This document shows, in pieces, positions 36,470 through 46,848 of a stretch of DNA of 64,000 nucleotides. Where the stretch lies: the NCBI RefSeq assembly GCF_001487165.1, contig NZ_LN913006.1:2390596-2454595 (forward strand), in the 5' to 3' direction. Numbering within the stretch: position 1 is the first letter of the stretch; each line of letters opens with the position of its first letter. This DNA comes from Blautia massiliensis (ex Durand et al. 2017) (GTDB lineage: Bacteria; Bacillota; Clostridia; Lachnospirales; Lachnospiraceae). The translations under genes and the position numbers were made by a program. The notes beneath the pieces were generated by a model that worked only from the letters and a program-made list of their open reading frames with translations, was not told where the DNA came from and ran no database searches.

Positions 36470-36513
36470 CAAAAAAAGTGCTGTATCATCTACTCACAGA
36501 TCATACAGCACTT
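36470..36513 (-). terminator. Terminator of the pyrH-to-rseP operon
   Basis: Stem AAGTGCTGTAT/ATACAGCACTT (36476-36513) followed by seven T residues on the minus strand, about 60 bases past rseP. Confidence 0.88.
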
Positions 36514-36573
36514 GATAGTTATTGTTCACTCCGTTCTCAGTAACACTTGATATTTACCTTCTTCCGCCAGATA

Positions 36574-37860
36574 TCAGAATATCTTCAGAATATCATTATA
36601 CATAACGATAACCATCAACGCCATCAAAAGCATCAACCCCGCAAAATGGATCATGCCTTCTACCTGACGGTTTACCGGTTTTCTCCGAATCGCTTCTGCC
36701 ACCAGAAATACCAACCTTCCTCCATCCAGTGCAGGAAGAGGAAGAAGGTTCATCACTCCCAGGTTTGCAGAAAGAAGAACTGCCATATTCAACAAATTCA
36801 TCCAGATCATCAGCGTTCCCTCACTCTTGGACTGTTCGTAAGTGTCGCCAATGGCATCCGCAATACCCACAGGACCACTTAAGTCTTTCATTCCAAGGTG
36901 ACCGGTCACAAGCTCTTTCAGGCTTAAGATCGTAGTACGGATCATGTATTTCACTTCCACAGCACCATATTTCAGAACATTAAAGCCGGAAGTCTTTTCA
37001 CTGTATGTGTTATATCCGAAACCGGAAACCGGTGTTCTGTATTCCCTTGGTGTTATCTCTGCCTCATATTCCAGTCCGTTACGCTCATAGGTGATCGTCA
37101 CAGGTTCCTTGGATAACGGATGCTCCTCGATGTATTTTTCATATGCATTTCCGTCCGGAACCTCCACACCGTTGATCTTCGTGATCACATCGCCGGCTTC
37201 CAGACCTGCCTCTTCCAGTGGCATTCCCTTGATCAGTGATTCCACTGTCATGGAATTTACATCGGAACGGTTAAAGCCAAGAAGATACCGCACATTTACA
37301 TCTGGTTTATAGGAAATCTCCTGTTCCTTTCCATCACGTTTTACTTTCAGCCGGATGGTATCTCCCTCTTTCAGTTCGTTGAGATACGAATATACATAAA
37401 GATCTTTCCCCAGATCAATATGATAGCCCTGATATTCCGTGATCACATCACCCTTTTTCAATCCTGCCTTTTCCGCAGCAGAATTTTGGGTTACTTCTAA
37501 TACGGTTGCCGGATCATAGCCCATACAGCCTACAATGATCACAGACAAAACAAATGCCAGCAGAAAATTAAATATCGGACCTGCAGCAACCACTGCGATC
37601 CTGCCCCACACAGGAGCCGAATTAAAGGTTCCCGGACTGTCATCTTCCGCATCCTCTCCGGCCATGGCGCAGGAACCTCCAAGAGGAAACAGTTTCACGG
37701 AATAACGTGTGCCGCCCTTTACCGTACTTATGATCCTGGGTCCCATACCAAGAGAAAATTCCAATACCTCGATATGGTTCTTTTTTGCCAGAAGAAAATG
37801 TCCCAGCTCATGGATCAGTATCACAACACTGAAAATAATTACAGCAATCACAAATTTCAA
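36574..37860 (-). CDS. rseP: RIP site-2 metalloprotease
   Basis: 428 residues, longer than the roughly 340-370 usual in Firmicutes RseP/RasP because of two PDZ-like segments (about 110-260). The zinc motif HELGH (His17, Glu18, His21) lies in the first membrane helix, and the third zinc ligand region NLLPLPALDGGRLVF is near the C-terminus. It cleaves anti-sigma factors and signal peptide remnants inside the membrane. It begins two bases after dxr, as is common in Firmicutes. Confidence 0.95.
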   Translation of the reverse strand: MKFVIAVIIFSVVILIHELGHFLLAKKNHIEVLEFSLGMGPRIISTVKGGTRYSVKLFPLGGSCAMAGEDAEDDSPGTFNSAPVWGRIAVVAAGPIFNFLLAFVLSVIIVGCMGYDPATVLEVTQNSAAEKAGLKKGDVITEYQGYHIDLGKDLYVYSYLNELKEGDTIRLKVKRDGKEQEISYKPDVNVRYLLGFNRSDVNSMTVESLIKGMPLEEAGLEAGDVITKINGVEVPDGNAYEKYIEEHPLSKEPVTITYERNGLEYEAEITPREYRTPVSGFGYNTYSEKTSGFNVLKYGAVEVKYMIRTTILSLKELVTGHLGMKDLSGPVGIADAIGDTYEQSKSEGTLMIWMNLLNMAVLLSANLGVMNLLPLPALDGGRLVFLVAEAIRRKPVNRQVEGMIHFAGLMLLMALMVIVMYNDILKIF

Positions 37861-37861
37861 T

Positions 37862-39004
37862 TTACCACCTGCTTTCGATCCACTGATAAGTATCCTGCTC
37901 TACAGAAAGGATCTCATCCAGATCCGGATGTGCGATTTTTTTATGTCTTTCCATAGACTGTGCAATAATCTCATAAATATCCAGAAAGCCGATCTTTTCC
38001 TCCAGGAATTTCTTTACTGCAAGCTCATTGGCTGCATTAAAGACAGTCGGCATACTTCCGCCCTCCCGGGATGCCTGGATCGCCATAGGAAGTCCCCGGA
38101 ATGTCTCCATATCCGGAACCTCAAATGTGATCTCATGAAGCTTCGTAAAATCAAGGCGGTCTCCGTCCAGATATCGTCTGTGCGGATAGTACAGAGCGTA
38201 CTGGATCGGAAGTCTCATATCCGGAGTTCCAAGCTGTGCCATGATCGCACCATCCTTAAACTCCACCATGGAATGGATGATACTCTGCGGCTGCACCACC
38301 ACCTGAATATGATCCAGATCCATGTCAAACAGCCATTTGGCTTCCATAACTTCCAGCCCTTTGTTTACCAGGGTTGCGGAATCTACGGTGATCTTTCGTC
38401 CCATTACCCAGTTTGGATGCTTCAGAGTATCTGCAACAGTGACCCTTCGCAGCTCTTCTGTGGTACGTCCGCGGAAGGGACCACCGGATGCCGTGATCAG
38501 AAGCTTGTGGATCTCTTTGTTTTCTTCTCCGTGGATAGCCTGGAAAATAGCGCTGTGTTCACTGTCTACCGGAAGGATAGATACGCCATATTTCTTTGCC
38601 ATGGGCATGATCAGATGACCGGCTGTGACAAGGGTTTCCTTATTTGCCAGGGCAATGTCCTTTCCGGCACGGATTCCCTCCATGGTAGGACGGATCCCGA
38701 TCATTCCCACGATCGCAGTGACAAGAATTTCTGATTCCGGCATGGACGCAAGCTCCAGAAGTCCCTCCATTCCGCTGACTACCTTTGTATCCGTGTCCGC
38801 AATACGCGTTTTCAGATCCCAGGCTGCTTCTTCATCCCAGACTGCTGCCAGAAGCGGATGAAACTCACGGATCTGCTCTTCCAGCTTCTCCACACTTTTG
38901 CCTGCACTGACTGCAACAACCCGAAGGTCTTCGTTTTTTCTTGCCACATCCAGTGTCTGGGTCCCGATGGAGCCGGTAGAACCTAAGATTGCAATATTCT
39001 TCAT
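37862..39004 (-). CDS. dxr: 1-deoxy-D-xylulose 5-phosphate reductoisomerase
   Basis: 380 residues. The NADPH site GSTGSIGTQTLDV begins the protein; the central SEHSAIFQ and LLITASGGPFRGR loops and the metal-binding Asp/Glu region (PVDSEHSA, VNKGLEVMEAKWLF) are intact. It makes methylerythritol phosphate, committing carbon to the MEP isoprenoid pathway. It lies between cdsA and rseP, so isoprenoid supply (also used by UppS) shares the transcript. Confidence 0.97.
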   Translation of the reverse strand: MKNIAILGSTGSIGTQTLDVARKNEDLRVVAVSAGKSVEKLEEQIREFHPLLAAVWDEEAAWDLKTRIADTDTKVVSGMEGLLELASMPESEILVTAIVGMIGIRPTMEGIRAGKDIALANKETLVTAGHLIMPMAKKYGVSILPVDSEHSAIFQAIHGEENKEIHKLLITASGGPFRGRTTEELRRVTVADTLKHPNWVMGRKITVDSATLVNKGLEVMEAKWLFDMDLDHIQVVVQPQSIIHSMVEFKDGAIMAQLGTPDMRLPIQYALYYPHRRYLDGDRLDFTKLHEITFEVPDMETFRGLPMAIQASREGGSMPTVFNAANELAVKKFLEEKIGFLDIYEIIAQSMERHKKIAHPDLDEILSVEQDTYQWIESRW

Positions 39005-39015
39005 TTTAATGTCTC

Positions 39016-39810
39016 CTAAATTCCAAGAATCATTTTTGCAAGATAGTAAATAACAGGGGCTGTGATGATCACACTGTCAAAACGGTCCAGGATTCCTCCA
39101 TGGCCCGGGATCAGCTTTCCATAGTCCTTGATGTTCTGGTTTCTTTTGATCGCAGATGCAGCCAGATCACCCACCATGGAGATCAGAGCTCCAACTGCGC
39201 AGATCAAGGCATACTCAGCCATTTTTCCCTGTGTTGCTGCTGCATAAATCACTCCAAGAAGCGCCGCTCCCGCAACGCCTCCTACAGCTCCCTCGATGGA
39301 TTTCTTCGGGCTTAAAACCGGCGCCATTTTATGCTTTCCGATAAGCATTCCCACACAGTAAGCACAGGTGTCACATCCCCAGGAGCACAGGAATATCAGC
39401 CATACCAGGAATTTTCCGTCCGGAAGGCTTCTGGTAAGATAGATAAAGGAAAGCATCACAGCAACATATACAACTCCAAAAAATGCTGCCATCACCTGTT
39501 CTGCATGGTATTTCGGATAACCGAATACATAAACAAACAGGATCAGGATCATACTGATGATGATCGCCATTGTTCCGTAATTTCCAAAATCAGCTTTCAT
39601 GGCAATATAATAAAGCACTGCTCCAAGATATCCTACAAGTTCCAGCACAGTAACATGCTCATCGCTTACCTTCATTACCTTGTAAAGCTCTCTCATTCCG
39701 ATCAGTGAAACAGCCAGAAGTGTAAAAAATAAGATCCAGCTTCCGGAAATGATAGTTGCCAGGGCAATAATGACAAGGACGATACCACTTATCAGTCTTG
39801 TCTTAAACAT
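39016..39810 (-). CDS. cdsA: Phosphatidate cytidylyltransferase
   Basis: 264 residues with about eight membrane helices. The C-terminal signature KDYGKLIPGHGGILDRFDS is intact. CdsA makes CDP-diacylglycerol from phosphatidic acid and CTP, the precursor of phosphatidylglycerol and related lipids. It starts four bases after uppS and ends 12 bases before dxr. Confidence 0.96.
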   Translation of the reverse strand: MFKTRLISGIVLVIIALATIISGSWILFFTLLAVSLIGMRELYKVMKVSDEHVTVLELVGYLGAVLYYIAMKADFGNYGTMAIIISMILILFVYVFGYPKYHAEQVMAAFFGVVYVAVMLSFIYLTRSLPDGKFLVWLIFLCSWGCDTCAYCVGMLIGKHKMAPVLSPKKSIEGAVGGVAGAALLGVIYAAATQGKMAEYALICAVGALISMVGDLAASAIKRNQNIKDYGKLIPGHGGILDRFDSVIITAPVIYYLAKMILGI

Positions 39811-39813
39811 GAT

Positions 39814-40521
39814 CTACTCCTCCTTGACGCCACCGTAGCGTCTGTCTCTCTGATTGTATTTCTCGATGGCTTTGATCAGCTCTTCTTTATTGAAATCCGG
39901 CCATGCAACCGGTGTAAAATAAAACTCGGAATAGGCAAGCTGCCAAAGCAGGAAATTGGAAAGCCGCTGCTCACCGCTTGTGCGGATCAAAAGATCCGGA
40001 TCCGGTACACCTGCAGTATCCAGATAGCTCTCAATCGTATCTTCTGTAATGCCATCCGGCTCAACTTTTCCGTCTTTTACATCCTGTGCCATCTTCTGCA
40101 TTCCACGGCGGATCTCATCACGGCTTCCGTAATTTAATGCCAGCTGAAAATAAATACCGTCAAAATCTTTGGAATATTCCTCCAGTTCCCGGACACTCTG
40201 CTGGATATCCGGTGCAAAGGCAGTAACATCTCCGATGACTTTCATCTTCATATTATTTTTCTTGGAAATCTTGATACATTTCTTAAGATAACCGCGGAAC
40301 AGTTTCATCAGTGCTTCCACTTCTTCTCTGGAGCGTTTCCAGTTTTCTGTGGAAAAAGCGTAAACCGTAAGATATTTCACCCCAAGGTCTTTGATATCAT
40401 AACAAATGTTTTCAAGATTGGCGCATCCCTTTACATGTCCGTAGGTTCTCGGCATTCCTCGTTCCTTTGCCCAACGTCCGTTTCCGTCCAGAATGATCGC
40501 GATATGATTTGGTACGTTCAT
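39814..40521 (-). CDS. uppS: Isoprenyl (undecaprenyl) diphosphate synthase
   Basis: 235 residues. The catalytic Asp lies in IAIILDGNGRWAKERG; other marks are the TVYAFSTENWKR helix and the C-terminal PDLLIRTSGEQRLSNFLLWQ. The enzyme adds isoprene units to make the C55 lipid carrier for cell-wall synthesis. It follows frr after 66 bases that contain a hairpin (CTTCTTTGAAGAAG, about 40535-40565) which may attenuate or process the transcript. Confidence 0.96.
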   Translation of the reverse strand: MNVPNHIAIILDGNGRWAKERGMPRTYGHVKGCANLENICYDIKDLGVKYLTVYAFSTENWKRSREEVEALMKLFRGYLKKCIKISKKNNMKMKVIGDVTAFAPDIQQSVRELEEYSKDFDGIYFQLALNYGSRDEIRRGMQKMAQDVKDGKVEPDGITEDTIESYLDTAGVPDPDLLIRTSGEQRLSNFLLWQLAYSEFYFTPVAWPDFNKEELIKAIEKYNQRDRRYGGVKEE

Positions 40522-40587
40522 AAATCTCCTCCATACAGAAAGAGAGCTTCTTCAAAGAAGCCCTCTCTATCCTCGTATTTCTTACAA

Positions 40588-41139
40588 TTATACAGTCAGA
40601 ATCTCTTTAGACTTGTTCTCGATCGCCTTGTCAACTTCCTTGATGTACTTATCTGTAAGTTTCTGGATCTGATCCTCAAGCTCTTTGATCTCATCCTCAG
40701 AAACATCCTGTTTTGCAAGTTTCTTAAATGCATCGTTGGCATCACGACGGATATTTCTTACTGCAACCTTGGCACCCTCGCCTTTTTTCTTAACGTCCTT
40801 CACCAGCTCTTTACGACGCTCCTCGGTAAGCTCCGGGAAAACAAGACGGATCATTTTTCCATCGTTGCTCGGGTTTAATCCCAGATCAGAGCAAAGGATC
40901 GCTTTCTCGATTGCTTTGATCATGCTGGATTCCCACGGCTGGATCTGGATCATACGTGCCTCCGGTACAGAAATGTTTGCAACCTGCTGGAGCGGAGTCG
41001 GTGCTCCATAATAATCTACGGTAAGTTTGTCAAGAATATGCGGGTTTGCACGGCCGGCTCTGATGGTTGTCAGCTCACTCTCCAAAGCATTCAGTGTTTT
41101 TCCCATTTTTGTTTCGTATACCTGAATTCTCTCATCCAT
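40588..41139 (-). CDS. frr: Ribosome recycling factor
   Basis: 183 residues, full length. The sequence has the RRF pattern: [18 protein letters not shown] near the N-terminus, [19 protein letters not shown], and a C-terminal helix with [18 protein letters not shown]. With EF-G it splits post-termination ribosomes. It follows pyrH after 44 bases, the usual Firmicutes order. Confidence 0.97.
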   Translation of the reverse strand: MDERIQVYETKMGKTLNALESELTTIRAGRANPHILDKLTVDYYGAPTPLQQVANISVPEARMIQIQPWESSMIKAIEKAILCSDLGLNPSNDGKMIRLVFPELTEERRKELVKDVKKKGEGAKVAVRNIRRDANDAFKKLAKQDVSEDEIKELEDQIQKLTDKYIKEVDKAIENKSKEILTV

Positions 41140-41183
41140 TTCACATATCTCCCTGTATGGTTTTTTTTATTATTCCCTTTTGA

Positions 41184-41879
41184 TCACACGGTTACCTTTG
41201 TTCCGGAGAACTTGCCATGTACGGTATTGACGATGCTGTCCTTTTCATCAAGACCGAATACCAGCATCGGCATCTTCTGCTCCATACACATGATGGAAGC
41301 GGTAAGATCCATAGCTGCCAGCTTCTTTGCAACTACTTCATCGATGGAAATCTCATCATACTTCTTGGCATCCGGATTTACCTTCGGATCACTGTCATAG
41401 ATTCCATCAACAGCCTTGGCAAGAAGAATGGCATCTGCGCCGATCTCAACAGCACGAAGTACAGTAGCTGTATCTGTAGAGAAATACGGATGGCCGGTAC
41501 CACCTGCAAAGAATACAACCTTTCCTTCTGCGAAGCTCTCTTCTACAGCATCCTTGGAATAAAGTGTGGTAAATGCACCACATACAAACGGGGTAAACAC
41601 CTCTGTCTTAAGTCCCACATATCTGCAGATGTCAGACACATAGATACAGTTCATGATAGTAGCAAGCATGCCGATCTGATCCGCCTTGCTTCTGTCCATG
41701 GCTCCGCTGGTACGTCCTCTCCAGAAGTTTCCACCTCCGATCACGATACCAACCTGAAGTCCTTCATCCACGATCGTCTTGATCTGTTTGGCAACCTCTG
41801 TAACAGTTGCTTCATCAAAGCCTCTCTTCTGCTCTCCTGCAAGAGCCTCTCCGCTTAATTTCAGTAATACTCTTTTCAT
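41184..41879 (-). CDS. pyrH: UMP kinase
   Basis: 231 residues from the ATG at 41879, which has AAAGGAGAA six bases upstream; a start 21 bases earlier would overlap the lipoprotein stop. Motifs are RVLLKLSGEALAG, VIGGGNFWRGRT, GGTGHPYFSTDTA and VDGIYDSDPK. It phosphorylates UMP to UDP and is usually regulated by GTP and UTP. rpsB and tsf, the common upstream neighbours, are missing and a lipoprotein gene takes their place. Confidence 0.97.
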   Translation of the reverse strand: MKRVLLKLSGEALAGEQKRGFDEATVTEVAKQIKTIVDEGLQVGIVIGGGNFWRGRTSGAMDRSKADQIGMLATIMNCIYVSDICRYVGLKTEVFTPFVCGAFTTLYSKDAVEESFAEGKVVFFAGGTGHPYFSTDTATVLRAVEIGADAILLAKAVDGIYDSDPKVNPDAKKYDEISIDEVVAKKLAAMDLTASIMCMEQKMPMLVFGLDEKDSIVNTVHGKFSGTKVTV

Positions 41880-41893
41880 ATGTTTATTCTCCT

Positions 41894-42919
41894 TTACCAT
41901 ACGCCGGATACAACTTCATTGCCGTCATTGTCAAAAGTTGTGGATACCGTAAACGTATCATAATAATAATAACCTGTCTTACCGGACTCCGGCTCGTCCT
42001 CATAATCACTGCCATTTGGGCTGCCGCATGCATTCTCAAGCTCAGACATGGACTGACCGATATATCTTGCTGCTACAGATGCCGGATCATCCTCGCCGGA
42101 TGGTGCTTCCGTAGGATCCGCATCGGAAGAATCAGAGGAAGCTGGTGCAGATGTTGGATCCGGTGTGGATGTGGAGTCCGAACTGCCGGACGAACTGCTG
42201 TCTGTACTGTCTCCATTATCATCAGAACTCTCCGGAGTCGGAGTCACAGCCGTACTGTCTGAAGAATCTGTACTGTCACTGTCACTTTCACTGTCATCCT
42301 CAATGCCAAGCCTTGCCTTTACATCCTTCAGGGTAGACACCTCCTTGGTGCTTCCGCTCGCCAGATATGTAGCATATGGGATTCCGTCTTCACCCTCACC
42401 ATCCATACACAGGCTCAGCTGTGAGATCGTCAGAAGCGGCAGCTGGCGGAAGAAACATTCATTCTGCTCTTCGTCAGAAAATGTGATCCTTACATCAAAG
42501 CTTGTTGCTGTATCTCCGTTATCGTCCTTCTGGCTCTTCTCCATATAATAAACAGCCTTGTCGTTGGAAGCCAGTGTGAATTTACCATTTACAAGATCGC
42601 TTCCCCAGGTCTCATCACTGTCATCGCCATCATCTCTGGTAGGACGGACATAAATTGCAGAAATCGTGGAATTCATCTTATTGGTAAATACAATACTGGT
42701 AGTGGTCTCACTCTTGGTTCCCATTACGTTCTTGATATTTGCTGTTTCATCCGTAGAGGTCTGCATCTCCACCACATCCGTTTTCGCAGCTTCCGTTACC
42801 GTCGGGGTTGCCGTTGCCTCCACCTTCTGCTCCGGTGCCACAGAGTTCTTCTTTCCGCAACCGGCTGCAAGCATGCTCGCTGCAAGAATTCCGGCAAGAA
42901 TCAAATAACGTTTTTTCAT
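41894..42919 (-). CDS. Secreted lipoprotein with Ser/Asp-rich linker
   Basis: 341 residues. A lipoprotein signal with lipobox LAAGC puts the lipidated Cys at residue 21. Residues about 65-200 form a globular domain of unknown family. A low-complexity Ser/Asp/Thr/Pro linker (about 205-275) follows. The end (about 280-341) resembles an SmpA/BamE-like or DUF fold with ARYIGQSMSELENACG and a YYYYDTFTVST strand; this is weak. It ends 15 bases before pyrH and is probably co-transcribed, though its role there is unclear. Confidence 0.75.
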   Translation of the reverse strand: MKKRYLILAGILAASMLAAGCGKKNSVAPEQKVEATATPTVTEAAKTDVVEMQTSTDETANIKNVMGTKSETTTSIVFTNKMNSTISAIYVRPTRDDGDDSDETWGSDLVNGKFTLASNDKAVYYMEKSQKDDNGDTATSFDVRITFSDEEQNECFFRQLPLLTISQLSLCMDGEGEDGIPYATYLASGSTKEVSTLKDVKARLGIEDDSESDSDSTDSSDSTAVTPTPESSDDNGDSTDSSSSGSSDSTSTPDPTSAPASSDSSDADPTEAPSGEDDPASVAARYIGQSMSELENACGSPNGSDYEDEPESGKTGYYYYDTFTVSTTFDNDGNEVVSGVW

Positions 42920-43069
42920 TATATCTCCTCCATATAAAATGGTCCTATTCGCTGTCAGGTTTTCCTTTTCTATTATTACAGAGTATCACTTTCTTGTCAA
43001 CCTGACCGTTCTGAATTTCACAGAATCTTTAGATATTTTAAACTATGTCAAAAATTGGAACAGCTGAGG

Positions 43070-43561
43070 TCAGAACCCGTTTTCCCTTCGCTGTCTGCGC
43101 ATATCACGGCGCATTTTCGCAGCTTCATTCCGGGCTTTTTCCGCTTCTGTGGTAATGATCAATTCCGGCACCTGGATCGGTTTCTGGTCTTCATCTACAG
43201 CCACCATCACAAAAAATGCCCGGTTTACAGTATGACGCATGCCATCCGGCTGTTCCACATACGTATCGATCTCGACCTCCATGGAAGTTCTTCCCACATA
43301 AGTCACATATCCCTTAAGTACTACGATCTCTCCCTCATAGATCGCATGCTTGAACTGAAGATTGTCCACTGCCGCAGTTACCACCCGATATGTCTCCGCA
43401 TGACGCATAGCTACCACTCCGGCAACCTCATCCAGCCACTGCATCAGTGCTCCGCCAAAAAGTCTTCCGCCTCCGTTCAGATGCTGCTGCATGATCAGAT
43501 GAACCTGCTCCGTCATCGATGCTTCTACCGTTTTTTTACGTCTTTCCTGTACCTCTGTCAT
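43070..43561 (-). CDS. Hotdog-fold acyl-CoA thioesterase
   Basis: 163 residues. The pattern NGGGRLFGGALMQWLDEVAG followed by DNLQFKHAIYEGEIVVLKG and RTSMEVEIDTYVE is that of the YciA/BFIT acyl-CoA thioesterase branch, with the catalytic Asp in WLDE. It hydrolyses acyl-CoA esters; chain length is unknown. The C-terminus is Arg-rich. Last gene after smpB on the strand, separated by 54 bases. Confidence 0.9.
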   Translation of the reverse strand: MTEVQERRKKTVEASMTEQVHLIMQQHLNGGGRLFGGALMQWLDEVAGVVAMRHAETYRVVTAAVDNLQFKHAIYEGEIVVLKGYVTYVGRTSMEVEIDTYVEQPDGMRHTVNRAFFVMVAVDEDQKPIQVPELIITTEAEKARNEAAKMRRDMRRQRRENGF

Positions 43562-43615
43562 TTCTCATTCCCCGCATTTTATCATACTTTTACTTTTTCA
43601 GTTGAAACCAGCCGA

Positions 43616-44086
43616 TCAATAAAGATTTTTTACTTTAAAGTCTCGCTCCGCTTCTCTTCTCTGATCCTTCTTCGCAATATCCTGGCGCTTGTCATAAAGC
43701 TTTTTACCACGTGCCATGCCAATCTCTATTTTTACCAGGCTGTCCTTGAAATAAACCTTCAGTGGTACCAAAGTCAATCCTTTTTCCTTTAATTTAGCTT
43801 CGATCTTATTGATCTCGTAGCGATGCAGCAAAAGCTTACGCACACGAAGAGGATCTTTGTTAAAAATGTTTCCTTTCTCATAAGGAGTGATATGCATTCC
43901 ATATACATAAACTTCTCCGTTTTCCACACGGACAAAGGCCTCCTTGATGCTGCATTTACCGGAACGTAAGGATTTCACCTCGGTTCCTGCAAGTGCGATC
44001 CCGGCCTCATAAGTATCCTCGATAAAATAATCATGAAAAGCCTTTTTATTATTTGCGATCAGTTTCATTCCTGTTTTTTTTGCCAT
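43616..44086 (-). CDS. smpB: SsrA-binding protein
   Basis: 156 residues. Motifs include [33 protein letters not shown] and the basic tail [17 protein letters not shown]. SmpB carries tmRNA to stalled ribosomes. It follows rnr by 11 bases, the usual pairing since RNase R degrades the released mRNA. The tmRNA gene itself is not in this window. Confidence 0.97.
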   Translation of the reverse strand: MAKKTGMKLIANNKKAFHDYFIEDTYEAGIALAGTEVKSLRSGKCSIKEAFVRVENGEVYVYGMHITPYEKGNIFNKDPLRVRKLLLHRYEINKIEAKLKEKGLTLVPLKVYFKDSLVKIEIGMARGKKLYDKRQDIAKKDQRREAERDFKVKNLY

Positions 44087-44097
44087 TTCGCGCTCCC

Positions 44098-46359
44098 TCA
44101 GTCTTCCTCAACCAGGACAAAATCCACGGTTTTCAGCATTTTATCCGCATCTGCCACACGGACACGGACCTTCTGCCCAAGACGGAAGATCTTTCCTGTT
44201 ATGTCGCCCCGCAGTTCATATGCATCCTGGTCAAATACATAATAGTCATCTCGTAATGTATTGATATGGATCAGTCCTTCTACGGTATTCGGAAGCTCCA
44301 CATAAAGTCCCCATCCTGTAACGCCGGAGATGATCCCCTCATACTCCTCACCGAGATGATAAGACATATACTCTGCTTTCTTCAGCTTATCGGATTCTCT
44401 TTCCGCTTCGTCTGCACGCCGTTCGCACACACTGGACTGGCGTGCCACTTCATCCAGGATCTCCTTGTAATGCTCGGTACGTCCTTCCCTTACCAGTCTG
44501 CCTCTCAGACGGTCATGGATGATCCTGTGGATCTGAAGATCCGGATATCTTCGGATCGGAGAAGTAAAGTGGCAGTAATACTTCGCTGCAAGTCCGAAAT
44601 GTCCGCTGCATTCCGTAGTATATTTTGCCTGTTTCATGGTACGCAAGGTCAGGCGGCTGATCTGTGCCTCATTGGGCATTCCCTCAATACTTTCCAGGAT
44701 CTCCTGGATCTCACCAGGCGTGATCTCCTGTCCGGATTTCTGTATGTTGACTCCTTCATTATGAAGAAGCATCAAAAGACTTTCAATCTTTTCCGGATCC
44801 GGATTTTCATGCGTTCTGTATACAAAGGGATAATCTCCGGTGCAGTATTCCTGTGCCACGGTTTCATTGGCAAGAAGCATAAAATCTTCAATGATCCTGG
44901 TTGCCACATTGGCCTCATAAGGCTGCACATCAATAGCTCTTCCTGCAGCATTCAGGATGATCTTACTCTCCGGAAAATCAAAATCAATGGAACCTCTTGT
45001 ATGCCGACGGCTGCGCAGGATCCCGGAAAGCTCTTTCATCAGGAAAAACATGGGGATCAGAGCTTCATAGCGTTTCTTCGCCACCTCGTCGGTATCTTCC
45101 AGAATATTTTTCACATCTGTGTAACACATACGCTCATCTACACGGATCACGGTTTCTGCGATCTTATGGGAAATCACCTTTCCTTTTTCATTAACATCCA
45201 TCAGACAGCTTAAGGTCAGACGGTCCTGTCCCTGGTTCAGAGAACAGATACCGTTGGAAAGCCGCTCCGGGAGCATGGGAATGACACGGTCTGCAAGATA
45301 GACGGAAGTTCCGCGCTTCAGTGCCTCTCTGTCAAGGGCACTGCCGCCCTGAACATAGTTGCTCACGTCTGCGATGTGCACACCCAGATGGTAGATTCCA
45401 TCCTCCTTTGTCAGGGAAATGGCATCATCCAAATCCTTTGCATCCTCACCGTCAATGGTAACTGTAACAAGATTTCTGAGATCCAGTCTTCCATCCAGAT
45501 CCGCTTCCTGTACATGATCCGACACACGGTCAGCCTGACGAAGTACTTTGTCAGGAAATACACTTGGTATGTTAAAGCTCTTCACAATAGCAAGGATATC
45601 TGTTCCAGGTGAACGTAAGTTTCCCAGCACCTCTGTGATCTTTCCTTCCGGCTTCCGGTTTCTGGAGCCGTAATCTGTGATCTCTGCAACTACCTTGTCT
45701 CCGTCCTTTGCTCCCATGGAGTTTTTTCTGGAAATAAAGATATCTTTAGAAAATTTGGGGTTATCACTGATCACAAAGCCATAATCACGGCTGCTCTGGT
45801 ATGTTCCCACGATCGAAGGCATTCCCCTTTCCAGAACCTTCAGCACAACGCCTTCCTGACGTTTTCCCTCTTTATGTCCGTTCCGTACAAGGATCTGCAC
45901 CTTATCCTGATGCATGGCGCTTCCCGTGTCATTTTCCGGAATAAAAATATCCTGTTCCTGACCCTCCACTTCCACAAAGCCAAAGCCCTTGTAATGGCCA
46001 ATAAAAGTCCCCTCCATGAGGGTTCCGTCCTTCTCGGAGAAACGATATTCCTCATGATTCTTCTCTCTGCGTTCTCTTCCCTTACGGCCACGCTCCGGCT
46101 TTTCTGCCTTCAGAGCTTCTTTATTCTTTCGTCTGTCTCTGCGCTTGCCGGAAACCTTGCTGTATCTTCCTTTATTATCTACTTCAGCCTTGCCCTGGGC
46201 GCAAAGCTCGTCCAGCACGTCAAAAAGCTCTTTTTTCTCACTCTTATCCAGCTGAAGAAGAGATGCGATCTCACGCAGGCGCATGGGCTTATACAGCGGA
46301 TCTCCCAGAAGCTCCATTATAAACTTTTTTCTTTTTTCAAAATTTTTCGATCTTTTCAC
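44098..46359 (-). CDS. rnr: Ribonuclease R
   Basis: About 753 residues. I prefer the GTG at 46359 because AGGAG lies five to six bases upstream; an in-frame ATG at 46389 has only a weak site. Order: N-terminal winged helix (about 10-60), cold-shock OB folds (about 70-230), the RNB catalytic domain with [17 protein letters not shown] carrying the metal-binding Asp residues, and a C-terminal S1 domain (about 655-740). It is a 3'-5' exoribonuclease of structured RNA. Operon eno-secG-rnr-smpB order is classic. Confidence 0.95.
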   Translation of the reverse strand: MKRSKNFEKRKKFIMELLGDPLYKPMRLREIASLLQLDKSEKKELFDVLDELCAQGKAEVDNKGRYSKVSGKRRDRRKNKEALKAEKPERGRKGRERREKNHEEYRFSEKDGTLMEGTFIGHYKGFGFVEVEGQEQDIFIPENDTGSAMHQDKVQILVRNGHKEGKRQEGVVLKVLERGMPSIVGTYQSSRDYGFVISDNPKFSKDIFISRKNSMGAKDGDKVVAEITDYGSRNRKPEGKITEVLGNLRSPGTDILAIVKSFNIPSVFPDKVLRQADRVSDHVQEADLDGRLDLRNLVTVTIDGEDAKDLDDAISLTKEDGIYHLGVHIADVSNYVQGGSALDREALKRGTSVYLADRVIPMLPERLSNGICSLNQGQDRLTLSCLMDVNEKGKVISHKIAETVIRVDERMCYTDVKNILEDTDEVAKKRYEALIPMFFLMKELSGILRSRRHTRGSIDFDFPESKIILNAAGRAIDVQPYEANVATRIIEDFMLLANETVAQEYCTGDYPFVYRTHENPDPEKIESLLMLLHNEGVNIQKSGQEITPGEIQEILESIEGMPNEAQISRLTLRTMKQAKYTTECSGHFGLAAKYYCHFTSPIRRYPDLQIHRIIHDRLRGRLVREGRTEHYKEILDEVARQSSVCERRADEAERESDKLKKAEYMSYHLGEEYEGIISGVTGWGLYVELPNTVEGLIHINTLRDDYYVFDQDAYELRGDITGKIFRLGQKVRVRVADADKMLKTVDFVLVEED

Positions 46360-46446
46360 ATTTTCTCCTGTTTCATATCTATATTTCATTTTTACCCTGT
46401 TATCATTCTGGAGGAAGGCTCACCCGTGCCCCTGTATCAACGCAAA

Positions 46447-46517
46447 AACACTCCTGCTGATTAACAAAAGAAGTCCCCATCCGAGTTTCTTCTGCATGCT
46501 AACGCAGCAAGAGTGTT
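46447..46517 (-). terminator. Hairpin after secG
   Basis: A long imperfect stem (AACACTC-TGCTG-TTAGC against its complement) with about 30 bases of loop and TTTTTG on the minus strand separates secG from rnr. It could terminate or attenuate. Confidence 0.65.
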
Positions 46518-46544
46518 ACCAACCTCTGTTCTGCCCCTGACAGA

Positions 46545-46778
46545 TCAGATAATGTTCAGTACAATTGACAGTACAAAGAAAATAACTCCCATGATAATGG
46601 TACCTCTTACAAGACCACCTTCCATGGAACGGCCCTTATTCTTACCCCAGTAAGTATCAGCTACTCCGGCGATAGAGCCAAGACCCTGCTGCTTGCCCTC
46701 CTGCATCAGTACGACAACAGTCAGAGCGATACAATCTATTGCATAAATTACAGTCAGAATAATCTTCAAAATGTTCAC
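46545..46778 (-). CDS. secG: Preprotein translocase subunit SecG
   Basis: 77 residues from the GTG at 46778, which has a perfect AGGAGGTG seven bases upstream. Two membrane helices (about 4-24 and 54-75) flank a Gly-rich loop with LMQEGKQQGLGSIAG, the standard SecG pattern. It assists SecYE in protein export. It lies 70 bases after eno. Confidence 0.93.
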   Translation of the reverse strand: MNILKIILTVIYAIDCIALTVVVLMQEGKQQGLGSIAGVADTYWGKNKGRSMEGGLVRGTIIMGVIFFVLSIVLNII

Positions 46779-46848
46779 GCGGTTACACCTCCTAATCAAC
46801 TAGAGGTTATTTTACCATAGCTAAACCGGGATTTCAACCATTTTCCGT

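Noticed and set aside
42145-42548. Plus-strand frames rich in Ser/Leu opposite the lipoprotein
   Set aside because: They arise from the low-complexity Ser/Asp linker of the lipoprotein gene on the other strand.
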